From Candidatus Villigracilis propinquus (GTDB lineage: Bacteria > Chloroflexota > Anaerolineae > Anaerolineales > Villigracilaceae): a stretch of DNA of 64,000 bases. The stretch is from positions 124,001-188,000 of the forward strand of contig JADKDM010000014.1 in the NCBI GenBank assembly GCA_016714565.1, written 5' to 3'. This document shows positions 1 through 8,092 of this stretch, in pieces. A program made the translations under genes and the position numbers. The first letter of the stretch is position 1, and every line of letters starts with the position of its first letter. Below the pieces are notes generated by a model. That model saw nothing but the letters and a program-made list of their open reading frames with translations. It was not told the origin of the DNA and made no database searches.

Positions 1-527
1 CCCATTCATACCCAAGCTGCGCTGAGATCTTTTTGTTGGAATAAAAATATTCCTGCGCGCGCCCGAGGCCAATGTATTTTGGCAGGAAGATCGAAATGCC
101 AGAATCCGGTGCGAGAGCAATGCCGCTGAAGCCGACTACAAAATATGCGGAGGACTTCGCGATGCGCAAATCACATGCCAAGCGCAATGCCGAAAGCCGC
201 GCCCGCACATGGCCCATTCACTGCGGCGATGACAGGCTTGCCCATATTGCGAATTTGCAAGATCAACGGGTTATATGTTTTTTCCAAATGCTCACGGTAG
301 GAAATTTCCCCGCCGCCTTGTTTCATTTCGCCAATATCCTGCCCCGCGCTGAAGACATTGCCCGCGCCGGTGATGACCACGCATCTCACCTGCGGATCAT
401 TCTCCGCTGCGGTGAGGGCGTTCTGCAATGCAGTGGTCATCTCAAAGTTGAAGGCGTTGGCGCGTTCGGGGCGGTTAAGCGTCAGAATAACAGAACCAGC
501 TTGCGTCGTGGAAAGAAGCGTTGTCAT
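1..527 (-). CDS. Enoyl-CoA hydratase/isomerase family protein, 3' partial and frameshifted
   Basis: Crotonase-fold enzyme, expected to hydrate or isomerise acyl-CoA thioesters in the cytoplasm. The start is ATG at 527, giving MTTLLSTTQAGSVILTLNRP; crotonase landmarks follow: LNRPERANAF, the oxyanion-hole segment FSAGQDIGEM and the second loop VNGPCAGAAFGIAL. The frame then stops at 171-173. One base later in the other frame the homology continues without a break: ACDLRIAKSSAYF, then LAPDSGISIFLPKYIGLGRA, running off the left edge. One extra G near 178 (minus-strand TTGGCA where TTGCA is expected) explains the break. It is either a recent pseudogene or an indel error; the intact downstream frame favours an error. 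The C-terminal third lies outside the window, so substrate cannot be judged. Confidence 0.8.
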
Positions 528-616
528 GAGGTATGGATTCTCTTTCTTTTGGATGAATACTTTTTCACGTCTGTGATTAATGATACCGTATTCACCCCAG
601 AATTTGTCACTTAAAC

Positions 617-650
617 AAAAAGACAGCCACCAAAGGGTGACTGTCTTTTT
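617..650 (-). terminator. Rho-independent terminator, near-symmetric
   Basis: A 15-bp stem (AAAAAGACAGCCACC with GGTGACTGTCTTTTT, one wobble pair) with a 4-base loop and T runs in both directions. It lies just after the stop of the acidic hypothetical protein at 658 and would end that transcript. Confidence 0.75.
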
Positions 651-657
651 CAAATAT

Positions 658-1023
658 CTACTCGTCAGGGAAATCGTCTATCTGGTCGTCGTCTCCGGCG
701 TCCATTTCGTATTCCACGCCGTCGCTATCGAGGTAGACCCACAAAAGCAGAACATGACCTTCGGGGGTTTCCACGTTACGAGCGGCAAGGATGGGGGCAG
801 TTTGCTCAAGGCCCATGTCGTTGCGATAGTGAAGGTGGATGGATGACTTTTGGTGCCAGGCGGTATAACAGCGTTGCACAAGCGCGGGACCGTTAAAGGT
901 TCGTAACCGCGTAAGCGCAGGGACGGATAGTGACGGGCTCTCGTTCAAGCCCATGGCCCAGCCATCGTTCACGTGTTCAAAGACTGGGGGTGGTCCTTCA
1001 ATAATTGTGATTTTATCGTCCAT
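658..1023 (-). CDS. Hypothetical acidic protein, 121 aa
   Basis: Not recognised. The start is placed at ATG 1023 (MDDKITIIEGPPPVF); a longer reading to 1053 would add ten residues of upstream sequence without a ribosome site. No signal peptide, membrane segment or catalytic motif is visible. The C-terminus is strongly acidic (DAGDDDQIDDFPDE). It is monocistronic, ends in a clear terminator, and is divergent from the thymidylate-kinase-like gene. Probably a small soluble lineage-specific protein. Confidence 0.6.
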   Translation of the reverse strand: MDDKITIIEGPPPVFEHVNDGWAMGLNESPSLSVPALTRLRTFNGPALVQRCYTAWHQKSSIHLHYRNDMGLEQTAPILAARNVETPEGHVLLLWVYLDSDGVEYEMDAGDDDQIDDFPDE

Positions 1024-1197
1024 AAGGTTACCTGTTCCGAAAATATACCACAACCATACTCCGAAATTGTTTCAGAATTTCATTAGAATTCCATAACAGT
1101 ACTTATTGGCCATATTTCGGTTTTTTTGCCACAAAATACATGTCTTTTCCTCAATAAAGCCTTTTATCCACCCTGGGTTGTTTGGACAAGACTCAAA

Positions 1198-1203
1198 TAT
1201 AAT
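1198..1203 (+). promoter_or_regulatory. -10 element (TATAAT) six bases before the start codon
   Basis: A perfect TATAAT is followed by TACACC and then the ATG at 1210. Transcription starting about seven bases after the -10 would begin at or next to the A of ATG, giving a leaderless mRNA. No Shine-Dalgarno is present and the -35 (GGGTTG at 1175-1180) is weak. Confidence 0.5.
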
Positions 1204-1209
1204 TACACC

Positions 1210-1836
1210 ATGAGCAAACTCACCCCCAAGATCATTCTCGAAGGCACACGCCTGACCTTCAAAACAGACATCGCTTTTGCGCTGAACGAACATCCACGCA
1301 TTGTGGGGCCGCGCAAATATAGATACCATTCGCCGCTTATTTCAGGAGAGTGGTGCGCCTTCACCAACTTTCCATGGGGACGCGGGTTGATCAACTTTGA
1401 GCCGCAGGAAGAGGCGCTTGCGATGGAAACCTACGCTACATGGGTCAAACTTTTTGAGCTGCAAAAATACTATTCATGGATCGTGGATCGTTTTCATTTA
1501 TCCACGCGCATGTATCAGCTGAATACCTACAACAAGGATTATGATTTCCGCTGGCTGGAGGAGAGACTGCTCCCGCTCAACTTCCGCCTCGTGCTGTTGA
1601 CTCGTTCTCCAGAGTCCTTTGCGGCGGCGCGCGCAGAACGGCTCAAGGTTTCGGGGAATCCTTCTCAGTACAATGATCTGGATCTTTTCATCGAAGAACA
1701 AAAGATCATCCGCAGGCTGGCAGATGAATCGATCCTGCCCAAGCTGGAAATTGATATCTCAGACAATGACATTTCTGCCGCTGTGGAAAAAATCGCAGAC
1801 TGGATGGAGTCCACGGGCGGGTTGCAGATGTCGTAA
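1210..1836 (+). CDS. Thymidylate-kinase-like P-loop protein with degenerate Walker A
   Basis: 208 aa, starting MSKLTPKIILEGTRLTF. The N-terminal IILEG plus GTRLTFKTD aligns with the Walker A region of dTMP kinases (LEGxDGxGKST), but the second glycine is replaced and only the KT pair remains. Further on, DRFHLSTRMYQ resembles the DR motif of thymidylate kinases and LLTRSPESFAAARAER resembles a lid/arginine helix. The fold is therefore probably a nucleoside monophosphate kinase-like P-loop domain. Whether it still phosphorylates a nucleotide is unclear. Probably translated from a leaderless mRNA. Function not assigned. Confidence 0.55.
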   Translation: MSKLTPKIILEGTRLTFKTDIAFALNEHPRIVGPRKYRYHSPLISGEWCAFTNFPWGRGLINFEPQEEALAMETYATWVKLFELQKYYSWIVDRFHLSTRMYQLNTYNKDYDFRWLEERLLPLNFRLVLLTRSPESFAAARAERLKVSGNPSQYNDLDLFIEEQKIIRRLADESILPKLEIDISDNDISAAVEKIADWMESTGGLQMS

Positions 1837-1840
1837 TCAT

Positions 1841-1869
1841 TGTAGGCTGGGCAACCCCCCGCCCCTACA
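1841..1869. repeat. Short palindromic intergenic repeat (TGTAGG...CCTACA)
   Basis: An imperfect inverted repeat between two plus-strand genes. Its right arm GCCCCTACA is shared with the palindrome at 20075-20101, so it is probably one member of a small dispersed family. It may act as a weak transcription brake; there is no T run. Confidence 0.45.
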
Positions 1870-1899
1870 AACATCCAATAATATTGCAACCGTTTTTTC

Positions 1900-1928
1900 T
1901 TGCACTCACCCCATTGGATAGGTATACT
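1900..1928 (+). promoter_or_regulatory. Sigma-70-type promoter for a leaderless Ser/Thr kinase mRNA
   Basis: TTGCAC at 1900-1905, a 17-bp spacer and TATACT at 1923-1928. The ATG of the kinase follows at 1936, only seven bases after the -10 element, so the predicted transcription start coincides with the start codon. No Shine-Dalgarno is present. Confidence 0.65.
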
Positions 1929-1935
1929 TGCGCCC

Positions 1936-4023
1936 ATGGAACTTGACAAAATCGGACGCTACGAAATCAAAGCTGAACTCGGACGCGGAGGCATGGCAAC
2001 CGTTTATCGCGGATACGACCCGCGCTTTGAGCGCGAGGTTGCCATCAAATTCCTGCCGCCGGAACTCATTCACTCAGACCCGCAATTTCGAGTGCGCTTC
2101 GAGCGGGAAGCCAAGATCATTGCACAGTTGGAGCATCCGTCCATTGTTCCGGTCTATGATGTAGGCGAGGAAAACGGACAGCCGTATTTTGTCATGCGCT
2201 ACATGAGCGGAGGTTCGCTCTCCGAACGGATCAAAGCGGGGATATTCAGCGTTGAAGATGCATTAAAAATTCTTGAACAAATCGCCCCCGGCATGGACGA
2301 AGCCCACTCCAAAGGCATTGTCCACCGCGATCTAAAACCCGGCAACATTCTTTTCACCAATAGAAACGTTGCATTAATTTCAGACTTTGGCATTGCCAAG
2401 TTCACCCAGGGTGAAGCCGGCAGCATGACCGGCAGCGCCATTATCGGAACGCCTGCCTACATGGCTCCCGAACAGGCGGGCGGAGAAGCCGTGGACGGAC
2501 GCGCCGATATTTACGCGCTGGGCGTCATCCTCTACGAAATGGTGACAGGCAAGCAGCCCTACAAAGCGGATACTCCACTGGCGGTTGCCATCAAGCACAT
2601 GACGGAACCCGTCCCGCGTATTTTACAAGCCAACCCAAGCCTGCCCGTGTGGATGGAAAAAGTCATCTCCACGGCCATGGCAAAAGACAGGGATGACCGC
2701 TTCTCCACCGCCGTTGAAATGGTGGAAACGATCAAGGCTTTCATGCGCGGCGAAACCACGCCCGCAACCATTAAAGCCGAAAAAGTAACCCAAAAAATTT
2801 CCGCATTTAATAAGACAGTCACTGAAAAGCCTGTTGCCGAAAAAACTTTCGTTGCAAAGACAAAGAGCCGCTTTCCGATGGGTTTGATCGCGGGGTTATT
2901 TGTTTTGATCCTGCTTGGGGGTGGCGTATTTTTATTGGGCAGTTACATGCTTCCGTTAGTGAAAGTGGCGCCCACATCCGCACCAACATTGAGCGAAGCA
3001 ACATCCGCACCACTCATCATTGAAATTACAGAAACCCCATCCACCGTTGAAACAGCCACCGAAGCGCCCGTTGCCGTAACCGAAACTCCATCCACACCAG
3101 CGCTGTCTGCCATTGGCGGCGCGGATAAGATTGCCTTCATTCGCAACAACGATGTGTGGATGATGAATGTGGATGGCAGCGACCCGAAGCAGCTCACCAC
3201 CGACGGCGTGGAAAAGTTCAACCTGCAATGGCTGCCAGACGGCAACACACTCCTTTATATGAGCGGCAAATCCGTAAAGACCGTGGAGATCGAATCGCTG
3301 CGGGAAGAAGTTATTTTCAATTATCTTTCGGCAGAATACTTTGAGTCCTTCAGCGTCTCCCCCGACGGCACACAAGCCGCTCTCGTCATCAACCGCGAAT
3401 TATTTGTAGTTCCCTTTGATCTTGAAAAACTAAAATCTGCCAGCAGAAAAAGCGCCCTGCTCGATATGAAAGGCTGTCTTTTCTATAACGAGCTTGCCGT
3501 CAAAGGCGCAAAGTGGTCGGATGACGGCACACGGCTCGCCATAAAATATATTGCCAACGTCAACCAAAAATTCGCAGACGCCATCCGCATTATGGATATT
3601 TCAAAGTGCAATGATGTGCCGCCCGACCGCATCGATGATTTCCCCAGCGGCCGATTCAAATTTTCCAACGAGATCGTCAACTACGATTATGACGGCGACC
3701 TGCTTTTCTTCATCAACAGCAACGTCCGCAACGGCGGCTATGGCGACCTCGTTTTCTACAACTCATTCACACACAAATTCGAAGAAGATGCTCCCTACGA
3801 AGGCAACTGCTGCTATCGTGATGCCGCATTCAGCCCCGACGGTTCCTATGTCATTTTTGCATTTCAGGATATCAGGCTCGGCGGCGAAAGCCCCACCAAC
3901 CTTTACTACCTCCCCGTTGATACACTCAGCCAATCCCGAACCCTCGAACCCATCCCCCTACCCGATGACTTCTTCTCCCGCACAGACGCCCCCATGCCCG
4001 CCCTACGTCCCGCGCAGCCTTAA
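1936..4023 (+). CDS. Membrane Ser/Thr protein kinase with extracellular TolB/WD40-like sensor domain
   Basis: 695 aa. Cytoplasmic Hanks-type kinase domain (about 8-270): glycine loop GRGGMATVY, invariant lysine in VAIKFLP, catalytic loop HRDLKPGN, DFG, and APE in the activation segment, so it should be active. A Thr/Lys-rich juxtamembrane stretch leads to one membrane helix (about 315-338, LIAGLFVLILLGGGVFLLG). A Thr/Pro-rich linker follows, then an outside beta-propeller of TolB/WD40 type (IAFIRNNDVWMMNVDGSD). The architecture is that of one-component receptor kinases common in Chloroflexota; no PASTA repeats are present. ATG 1936 was chosen over an upstream in-frame ATG because of the promoter at 1900-1928. 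The 3' end overlaps convergent pyrD by three bases. The ligand is unknown. Confidence 0.9.
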   Translation: MELDKIGRYEIKAELGRGGMATVYRGYDPRFEREVAIKFLPPELIHSDPQFRVRFEREAKIIAQLEHPSIVPVYDVGEENGQPYFVMRYMSGGSLSERIKAGIFSVEDALKILEQIAPGMDEAHSKGIVHRDLKPGNILFTNRNVALISDFGIAKFTQGEAGSMTGSAIIGTPAYMAPEQAGGEAVDGRADIYALGVILYEMVTGKQPYKADTPLAVAIKHMTEPVPRILQANPSLPVWMEKVISTAMAKDRDDRFSTAVEMVETIKAFMRGETTPATIKAEKVTQKISAFNKTVTEKPVAEKTFVAKTKSRFPMGLIAGLFVLILLGGGVFLLGSYMLPLVKVAPTSAPTLSEATSAPLIIEITETPSTVETATEAPVAVTETPSTPALSAIGGADKIAFIRNNDVWMMNVDGSDPKQLTTDGVEKFNLQWLPDGNTLLYMSGKSVKTVEIESLREEVIFNYLSAEYFESFSVSPDGTQAALVINRELFVVPFDLEKLKSASRKSALLDMKGCLFYNELAVKGAKWSDDGTRLAIKYIANVNQKFADAIRIMDISKCNDVPPDRIDDFPSGRFKFSNEIVNYDYDGDLLFFINSNVRNGGYGDLVFYNSFTHKFEEDAPYEGNCCYRDAAFSPDGSYVIFAFQDIRLGGESPTNLYYLPVDTLSQSRTLEPIPLPDDFFSRTDAPMPALRPAQP

Positions 4024-5102
4024 AGCGCCTTGACGATATCCTGCACCAACGCAGGCCCGCGATAGATCAACCCTGTATACACCTGCACCAGCGCCGCCCC
4101 TATATCGAGGCGGCGTTTTGCATCGTCGGGACTCATGATGCCGCCCGCGCTCACCACAGGAATTTCCCCATTCACACGTTTAATGGTTTGATGAAGAACC
4201 GCTTCGCTCTTAACGGTCAGCGGACTGCCGCTCAACCCGCCTGATTCTCCCTTTCGGTTTGACCTCAACCCCTCGCGACCGAGAGTCGTGTTCGTCACAA
4301 TCACTCCATCCATTCTGGAAGAGATAATGGCCTCAATGGCTTCATCCAATTCTGATTCACTTAAATCAGGCGCAAGTTTTACGAGGATGGGAATGCGCTT
4401 CTTGTGGTTATTCTGTTCGATCAAACGCTGTTGATGCAATTGCGTGAGTATTTTTTCGAGCGCTTCGCGTCCCTGCAAGTTGCGGAGCCCCACTGTGTTT
4501 GGCGAGCTGACATTGATCGCCAAATAATCTGCAAGCCCGGCAAAGTTTTGCAGCAGGGCAAGATAATCAAAAACAGCTTCTTCGTTCGGCGTATCCTTGT
4601 TCTTGCCAAGATTAACACCGAGGACCGTACCCCATTTCTGTTTTATGACCTGTTTTTTATTACGTGGCGAGAACCCAGTCACGCGCTCGATCCAATTGGT
4701 ACGCAGGTTTGGGTTCAACTGCATCTGCACAAACTCGGAGCCTTTGCTTGGAAAGCCCATGCGGTTGATGACGGCGTCATCTTCCAGCAGGCGAAAAATG
4801 CGCGGGGACGGATTCCCAGCTTGCGGCTTGGGTGTGACCGTTCCAATTTCCACGTGACCAAAGCCCAGTGTGGAGAGTCCACGTATTGCCACGCCATCCT
4901 TGTCATATCCGGCGGCAAGCCCCACGGGATTTTTGAAATCGAGTCCAAACACATGCACAGGTTTGGACGGCGCTTTGAATTGCTGCGCGATCAACCAGCG
5001 CAACGGAGGGATATTGCCAGAGATGCGCAAAGCGTGAAGCGTGAGCGCGTGCGCCTGTTCGGGGTCGAGTTTGAAAAGATAGGGGCGAAGAAAGTTATAC
5101 AT
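4020..5102 (-). CDS. pyrD: Dihydroorotate dehydrogenase (quinone), class 2
   Basis: 360 aa, FMN enzyme oxidising dihydroorotate to orotate with electrons passed to quinone at the membrane. The N-terminal extension with YLFKLDPEQAHALTLHAL is the class 2 membrane-associating helix region. FGHVEIGTVTPKPQ, NVSSPNTVGLRNLQ (Ser as catalytic base, as in class 2), KLAPDL, VTNTT and SAGGI are the expected FMN and substrate motifs. It is last in a minus-strand block with pyrF and pyrE; a damaged gene ends two bases before its ATG, so translation is probably coupled. Length and motifs are normal. Confidence 0.95.
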   Translation of the reverse strand: MYNFLRPYLFKLDPEQAHALTLHALRISGNIPPLRWLIAQQFKAPSKPVHVFGLDFKNPVGLAAGYDKDGVAIRGLSTLGFGHVEIGTVTPKPQAGNPSPRIFRLLEDDAVINRMGFPSKGSEFVQMQLNPNLRTNWIERVTGFSPRNKKQVIKQKWGTVLGVNLGKNKDTPNEEAVFDYLALLQNFAGLADYLAINVSSPNTVGLRNLQGREALEKILTQLHQQRLIEQNNHKKRIPILVKLAPDLSESELDEAIEAIISSRMDGVIVTNTTLGREGLRSNRKGESGGLSGSPLTVKSEAVLHQTIKRVNGEIPVVSAGGIMSPDDAKRRLDIGAALVQVYTGLIYRGPALVQDIVKAL

Positions 5103-5104
5103 GG

Positions 5105-5725
5105 CTAATCAAAAAAAGCGGGGCGGGTTGAATCTTGCAGATGGGCAATTGCCTCGGCGATCATGTGTTCGTGCAAGCTCCAGCCATTTTGATAAGCACG
5201 GTCCACGTTTTTTTTTTTCCTTTTTTTTAAATGGGTTTTTTTCCGTTGTGTTTTCGGTAATCTCCGTTGTTTACGAAGGGTGCCGTGTTGGCCCTCTGTT
5301 TTTTTGGAAAATTTTTCTATTTAAAATGTAAAGGGGTTTTTGGGGCGGGGGGGTGGAAGGGGGGGGACGGGGGGGGCCAGGGGGAGGGGGTGGGGGTGGT
5401 CGAGGCCGCGCGGCCGGGGGGGGCGACTTCCGCGGGGCTCCGGCGGCGGTCGTTGGTGAACGAGGGGGGGAGGGGGGGGGGCCGGGGGGGGGGGGGAGGG
5501 GGGGTTTGGGGGGGGGGAGGAAGACAAATTGTCCCATTAGCGGTGCGAGGGGGGGGGGGGGGGAGGGGGGGGTTGGGGTTTGGGGGTTGGGGGGGGAAGG
5601 GGGCGGTTGTGGTGGGGGGGGGGGGCGGGGGAATTTGTGGGAAATAAGGGTTTTGTGCTTAGGGGGTTAAGATTGGGAATTCGGTCTTTCCAATGTTCAA
5701 ACATACGCATATAAAAATCTTGCAT
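5105..5725 (-). pseudogene. Unidentified gene with its centre replaced by low-complexity G/T sequence
   Basis: Both ends look like ordinary protein. The 5' end reads MQDFYMRMFEHWKDRIPNLN from ATG 5725, immediately after the stop of the lipoprotein gene. The 3' end reads AYQNGWSLHEHMIAEAIAHL and ends DSTRPAFFD at TAG 5105-5107, two bases before pyrD. Between about 5205 and 5675 the plus strand degenerates into T and G homopolymers and no frame can be followed. The original gene would have encoded about 206 residues in the pyrimidine operon. I cannot identify the family from the two ends. The loss is more likely a consensus artefact than biology. Confidence 0.5.
5205..5675. other. G/T homopolymer block, probable assembly artefact
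   Basis: The plus strand passes from normal sequence into T runs (about 5210-5240), then into mixed G/T, then into dense G runs of 5-14 bases until about 5640, and returns to normal after about 5675. C and A are scarce. Apparent frames here encode only glycine- or proline-rich low-complexity peptides. It interrupts a gene whose two ends are recognisable. If real it would be an extreme G-quadruplex tract. Confidence 0.7.
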
Positions 5726-6526
5726 TTATCTTTTTGTTTTTATATCCGCAACTTTGCATGATGGAATGATTATTCTTGTGCATTCACAAAGACCATCCAC
5801 GGCAATCGTTTCCCCCACGATTTGCGGTTTGCAGTAAACAAAAGCGGAAGGGATTTCTATCGCGTTATTCCCATGCTCATCATCGCGGATTATTCCCGGT
5901 TCACTGACCGAATTGGTTGCAAGAGCGTCGCTTCGCCAAAGCACGTAAATGGTTCCGCATGAATTCCCCAGGTTGATATCAAACCAGCCATTATCGGATT
6001 CCTGGACAAAATAATCTTCATCGAAAAAATTGCCGTCCACCTCTCCAGGGATTTTAAATGCGAGGCTTACCTTTGCGTTTAGCACCTCTTCCTGAGGGTC
6101 ACGCATCCGGTTCGAATTCAGGTCCGTCCACGCTAAAATCTTTACCCGAGATAACTGATTCTCCGGGGTGGCGGGCCAGAAACCAAACTCAGCTTTTTTG
6201 GCGTTTGTCATATCCCGAAAAATCGGGGTGGTGGAGTAATATCCGCAGGGAGGAACCACGCTGATATCGAAAAAATGGGTGTACCCAACGGAAAAATTTG
6301 CCTGCCCGTTTTGATCTGTCAGTTTAACTTCCCGAAACTTGCCTCCATGCCGGTTCCAACTTGCGACAACCAATGTATTTGGCAAAGGCCGGTAGGTTTC
6401 AGGCAATATTCCTTCTCCACTTTCATCCACAAATGTAGTGACACTTACATCCCTAGTGGTTAAGCCTGGACCACACGCAAGTATCGCGGCCCATAAAACT
6501 ACCAGAGCGAGAGACACCCGGTTCAT
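5726..6526 (-). CDS. Secreted lipoprotein with SdrD-B/carboxypeptidase-regulatory-like repeats
   Basis: 266 aa. Signal peptide MNRVSLALVVLWAAILAC with lipobox ILAC, so the mature protein is lipid-anchored outside the membrane. The mature part has beta-rich segments such as LTDQNGQANFSVG and AWTDLNSNRMRDPQEEVLNA, typical of Cna-B/SdrD-B and carboxypeptidase-regulatory-like domains, plus a Cys-rich C-terminus. The start is supported by AAAGGA about eight bases upstream. It begins four bases after the pyrE stop, so it appears to be cotranscribed with pyrimidine genes, an odd partner. Binding role unknown. Confidence 0.7.
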   Translation of the reverse strand: MNRVSLALVVLWAAILACGPGLTTRDVSVTTFVDESGEGILPETYRPLPNTLVVASWNRHGGKFREVKLTDQNGQANFSVGYTHFFDISVVPPCGYYSTTPIFRDMTNAKKAEFGFWPATPENQLSRVKILAWTDLNSNRMRDPQEEVLNAKVSLAFKIPGEVDGNFFDEDYFVQESDNGWFDINLGNSCGTIYVLWRSDALATNSVSEPGIIRDDEHGNNAIEIPSAFVYCKPQIVGETIAVDGLCECTRIIIPSCKVADIKTKR

Positions 6527-6530
6527 ATGG

Positions 6531-7136
6531 TCATCCTTTCAGAAAATCCCTTGTTTGCTCAATTTTATCCCTACCTACCCTGCCATTTCCTTGCCAATAA
6601 TCCAGCAACTGCGTAATGGTCAGCACAGCATGCATGGCATAGCCTGCCTGTTCAAGGGATTCCTTCGCGCCGGATTGACGGTCCACCAGCACGACCACAT
6701 CCTTCACGACCAGGCCCGCGCCTGTCAGTTTTTCGATGGCTTCAAATTTGCTTCCGCCGGTAGTGGCGAGGTCGTCAATGATGATGGCGGTTTCGCCCGC
6801 GTGATATTCGCCTTCGATCTCGGCTTTGGTGCCGTAGGCTTTGGCTTCCTTGCGCGGGTAGATCATGGGGTAATTGCCCGAAAGGCTGATGGCGGTGGCG
6901 ATGGGAATCGCGGCGTAGGGCAAGCCAGCAAGCCGGTCAAATTTCAGTTCTTTGAGTAAAGGCAAATAGGCCTGCCCGATCTGTTCGAGAAGTTTGGGAT
7001 AGGTGATGATCTGCCGCAAATCAATATAGATGGGAGACTTGAGCCCGGACTTGAGTGTGAATTCACCAAATTTGATACAGCTTGCGGAGAGCAGTCCATC
7101 GGCGAGGGCGGCGAGGTTTGCGTTGAGTTGAGTCAT
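6531..7136 (-). CDS. pyrE: Orotate phosphoribosyltransferase
   Basis: 201 aa. Transfers phosphoribose from PRPP to orotate, giving OMP. The PRPP-binding signature AIIIDDLATTGGSKFEAIE is complete; KSPIYIDLRQ near the N-terminus and YPRKEAKAYGTKAEIEGEY (the flexible catalytic loop) are as expected. Ribosome site AAAGGAAATGCC precedes the ATG. It lies 75 bases downstream of pyrF on the same strand and just upstream of the lipoprotein gene. Confidence 0.95.
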   Translation of the reverse strand: MTQLNANLAALADGLLSASCIKFGEFTLKSGLKSPIYIDLRQIITYPKLLEQIGQAYLPLLKELKFDRLAGLPYAAIPIATAISLSGNYPMIYPRKEAKAYGTKAEIEGEYHAGETAIIIDDLATTGGSKFEAIEKLTGAGLVVKDVVVLVDRQSGAKESLEQAGYAMHAVLTITQLLDYWQGNGRVGRDKIEQTRDFLKG

Positions 7137-7211
7137 GGCATTTCCTTTTTTATGTACACAGAATTAACGGATTGCTCGGACAAGAACGGATGCTTCTAAA
7201 AGAATTTCGTT

Positions 7212-8036
7212 TTATCCACGTCCAAAGATATTTCGTTTGATGTCCACGATCTGGTCGCGGATCTCGGCGGCAGCTTTGCCGGGGTTTTCTGCGCGGGAGA
7301 TGGCGCGGGAGATGGGGAGGAGCACTCCTTTGCCGTCCTTTCGCAAGCCTGCTTTGAGCGCGGACTCCAATTCGCCGCCTTGTGCGCCCACGCCGGGGGA
7401 GAGGAACCACAAATTCGGCGCGGCAGCGCGGACTCGTTTCATCGCTTCAATATGCGTTGCACCAACCACCAGCCCAATATTATTTTTGGTATTCCATGTT
7501 TGCGCGAGTTTGGCAACGTGTTCATAGAGCATGTCGCCATTGGCAAGGGAAATATCTTGCACGTCACCCGAACCCGCGTTGGACGTTTTGCACAGCAGGA
7601 ACACGCCTTTCTCATGGTCTTTGATGAACGGGTCAATGGAGTCTTTGCCAAGGTAGGGATTCAAGGTGATGCAATCCGCGCCGAGGGTTTCAAATGCGGA
7701 TTGGGCGTACGCGTCTGCGGTGGAGGCGATGTCGCCGCGCTTCGCATCCAGGATGACCGGGATGCGTGAGCCGAGACGCTTTGATTCTGCGCTGATGGCT
7801 TCGATGACCTGTTTGAGCGCGGTCCATCCTTCGGCGCCGAAGACTTCGAAGAAGGCGGCGTTGGGTTTGAATGCCGCAGCGTAGGGAGCTGTCTGCTTGA
7901 CCAGATTCAGGCAAAAGTCCAGAGCGGAGGCGGCGGTGGGTTCCTTTAGGTCGGGGATGTGCGGGTCGAGTCCAATGCAGAGAAGGGAGGAGGCGTCGTC
8001 GATGCGTCGTTCCAAAAAGCTGAAGAAGGTTTCCAT
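7212..8036 (-). CDS. pyrF: Orotidine 5'-phosphate decarboxylase, type 2
   Basis: 274 aa. Decarboxylates OMP to UMP. The type 2 form is shown by its length and by LCIGLDPHIPD near the N-terminus, FKPNAAFFEVFG, and the catalytic block VILDAKRGDIASTADAYAQ with the Asp/Lys/Asp residues. SPGVGAQGGELESAL forms the phosphate-binding loop. First gene of the pyrF-pyrE-(lipoprotein)-(damaged gene)-pyrD series. Confidence 0.95.
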   Translation of the reverse strand: METFFSFLERRIDDASSLLCIGLDPHIPDLKEPTAASALDFCLNLVKQTAPYAAAFKPNAAFFEVFGAEGWTALKQVIEAISAESKRLGSRIPVILDAKRGDIASTADAYAQSAFETLGADCITLNPYLGKDSIDPFIKDHEKGVFLLCKTSNAGSGDVQDISLANGDMLYEHVAKLAQTWNTKNNIGLVVGATHIEAMKRVRAAAPNLWFLSPGVGAQGGELESALKAGLRKDGKGVLLPISRAISRAENPGKAAAEIRDQIVDIKRNIFGRG

Positions 8037-8054
8037 GAGTGTCCTTGTTTTATT

Positions 8055-8087
8055 AGACCCTAAAGGTTTTAAAAGCCTTTAGGGTCT
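8055..8087. repeat. Perfect 12-bp inverted repeat between the lamin-tail gene and pyrF
   Basis: AGACCCTAAAGG and CCTTTAGGGTCT flank a 9-base loop. It lies after the lamin-tail gene's region boundary and just upstream of pyrF. Only a short broken T run follows on either strand, so it may be a dispersed palindrome rather than an efficient terminator. Confidence 0.55.
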
Positions 8088-8092
8088 GAGTT

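Noticed and set aside
5267..5670. Glycine-rich and proline-rich open frames on both strands
   Set aside because: They exist only because the DNA is G homopolymer; no ribosome site, no family resemblance.
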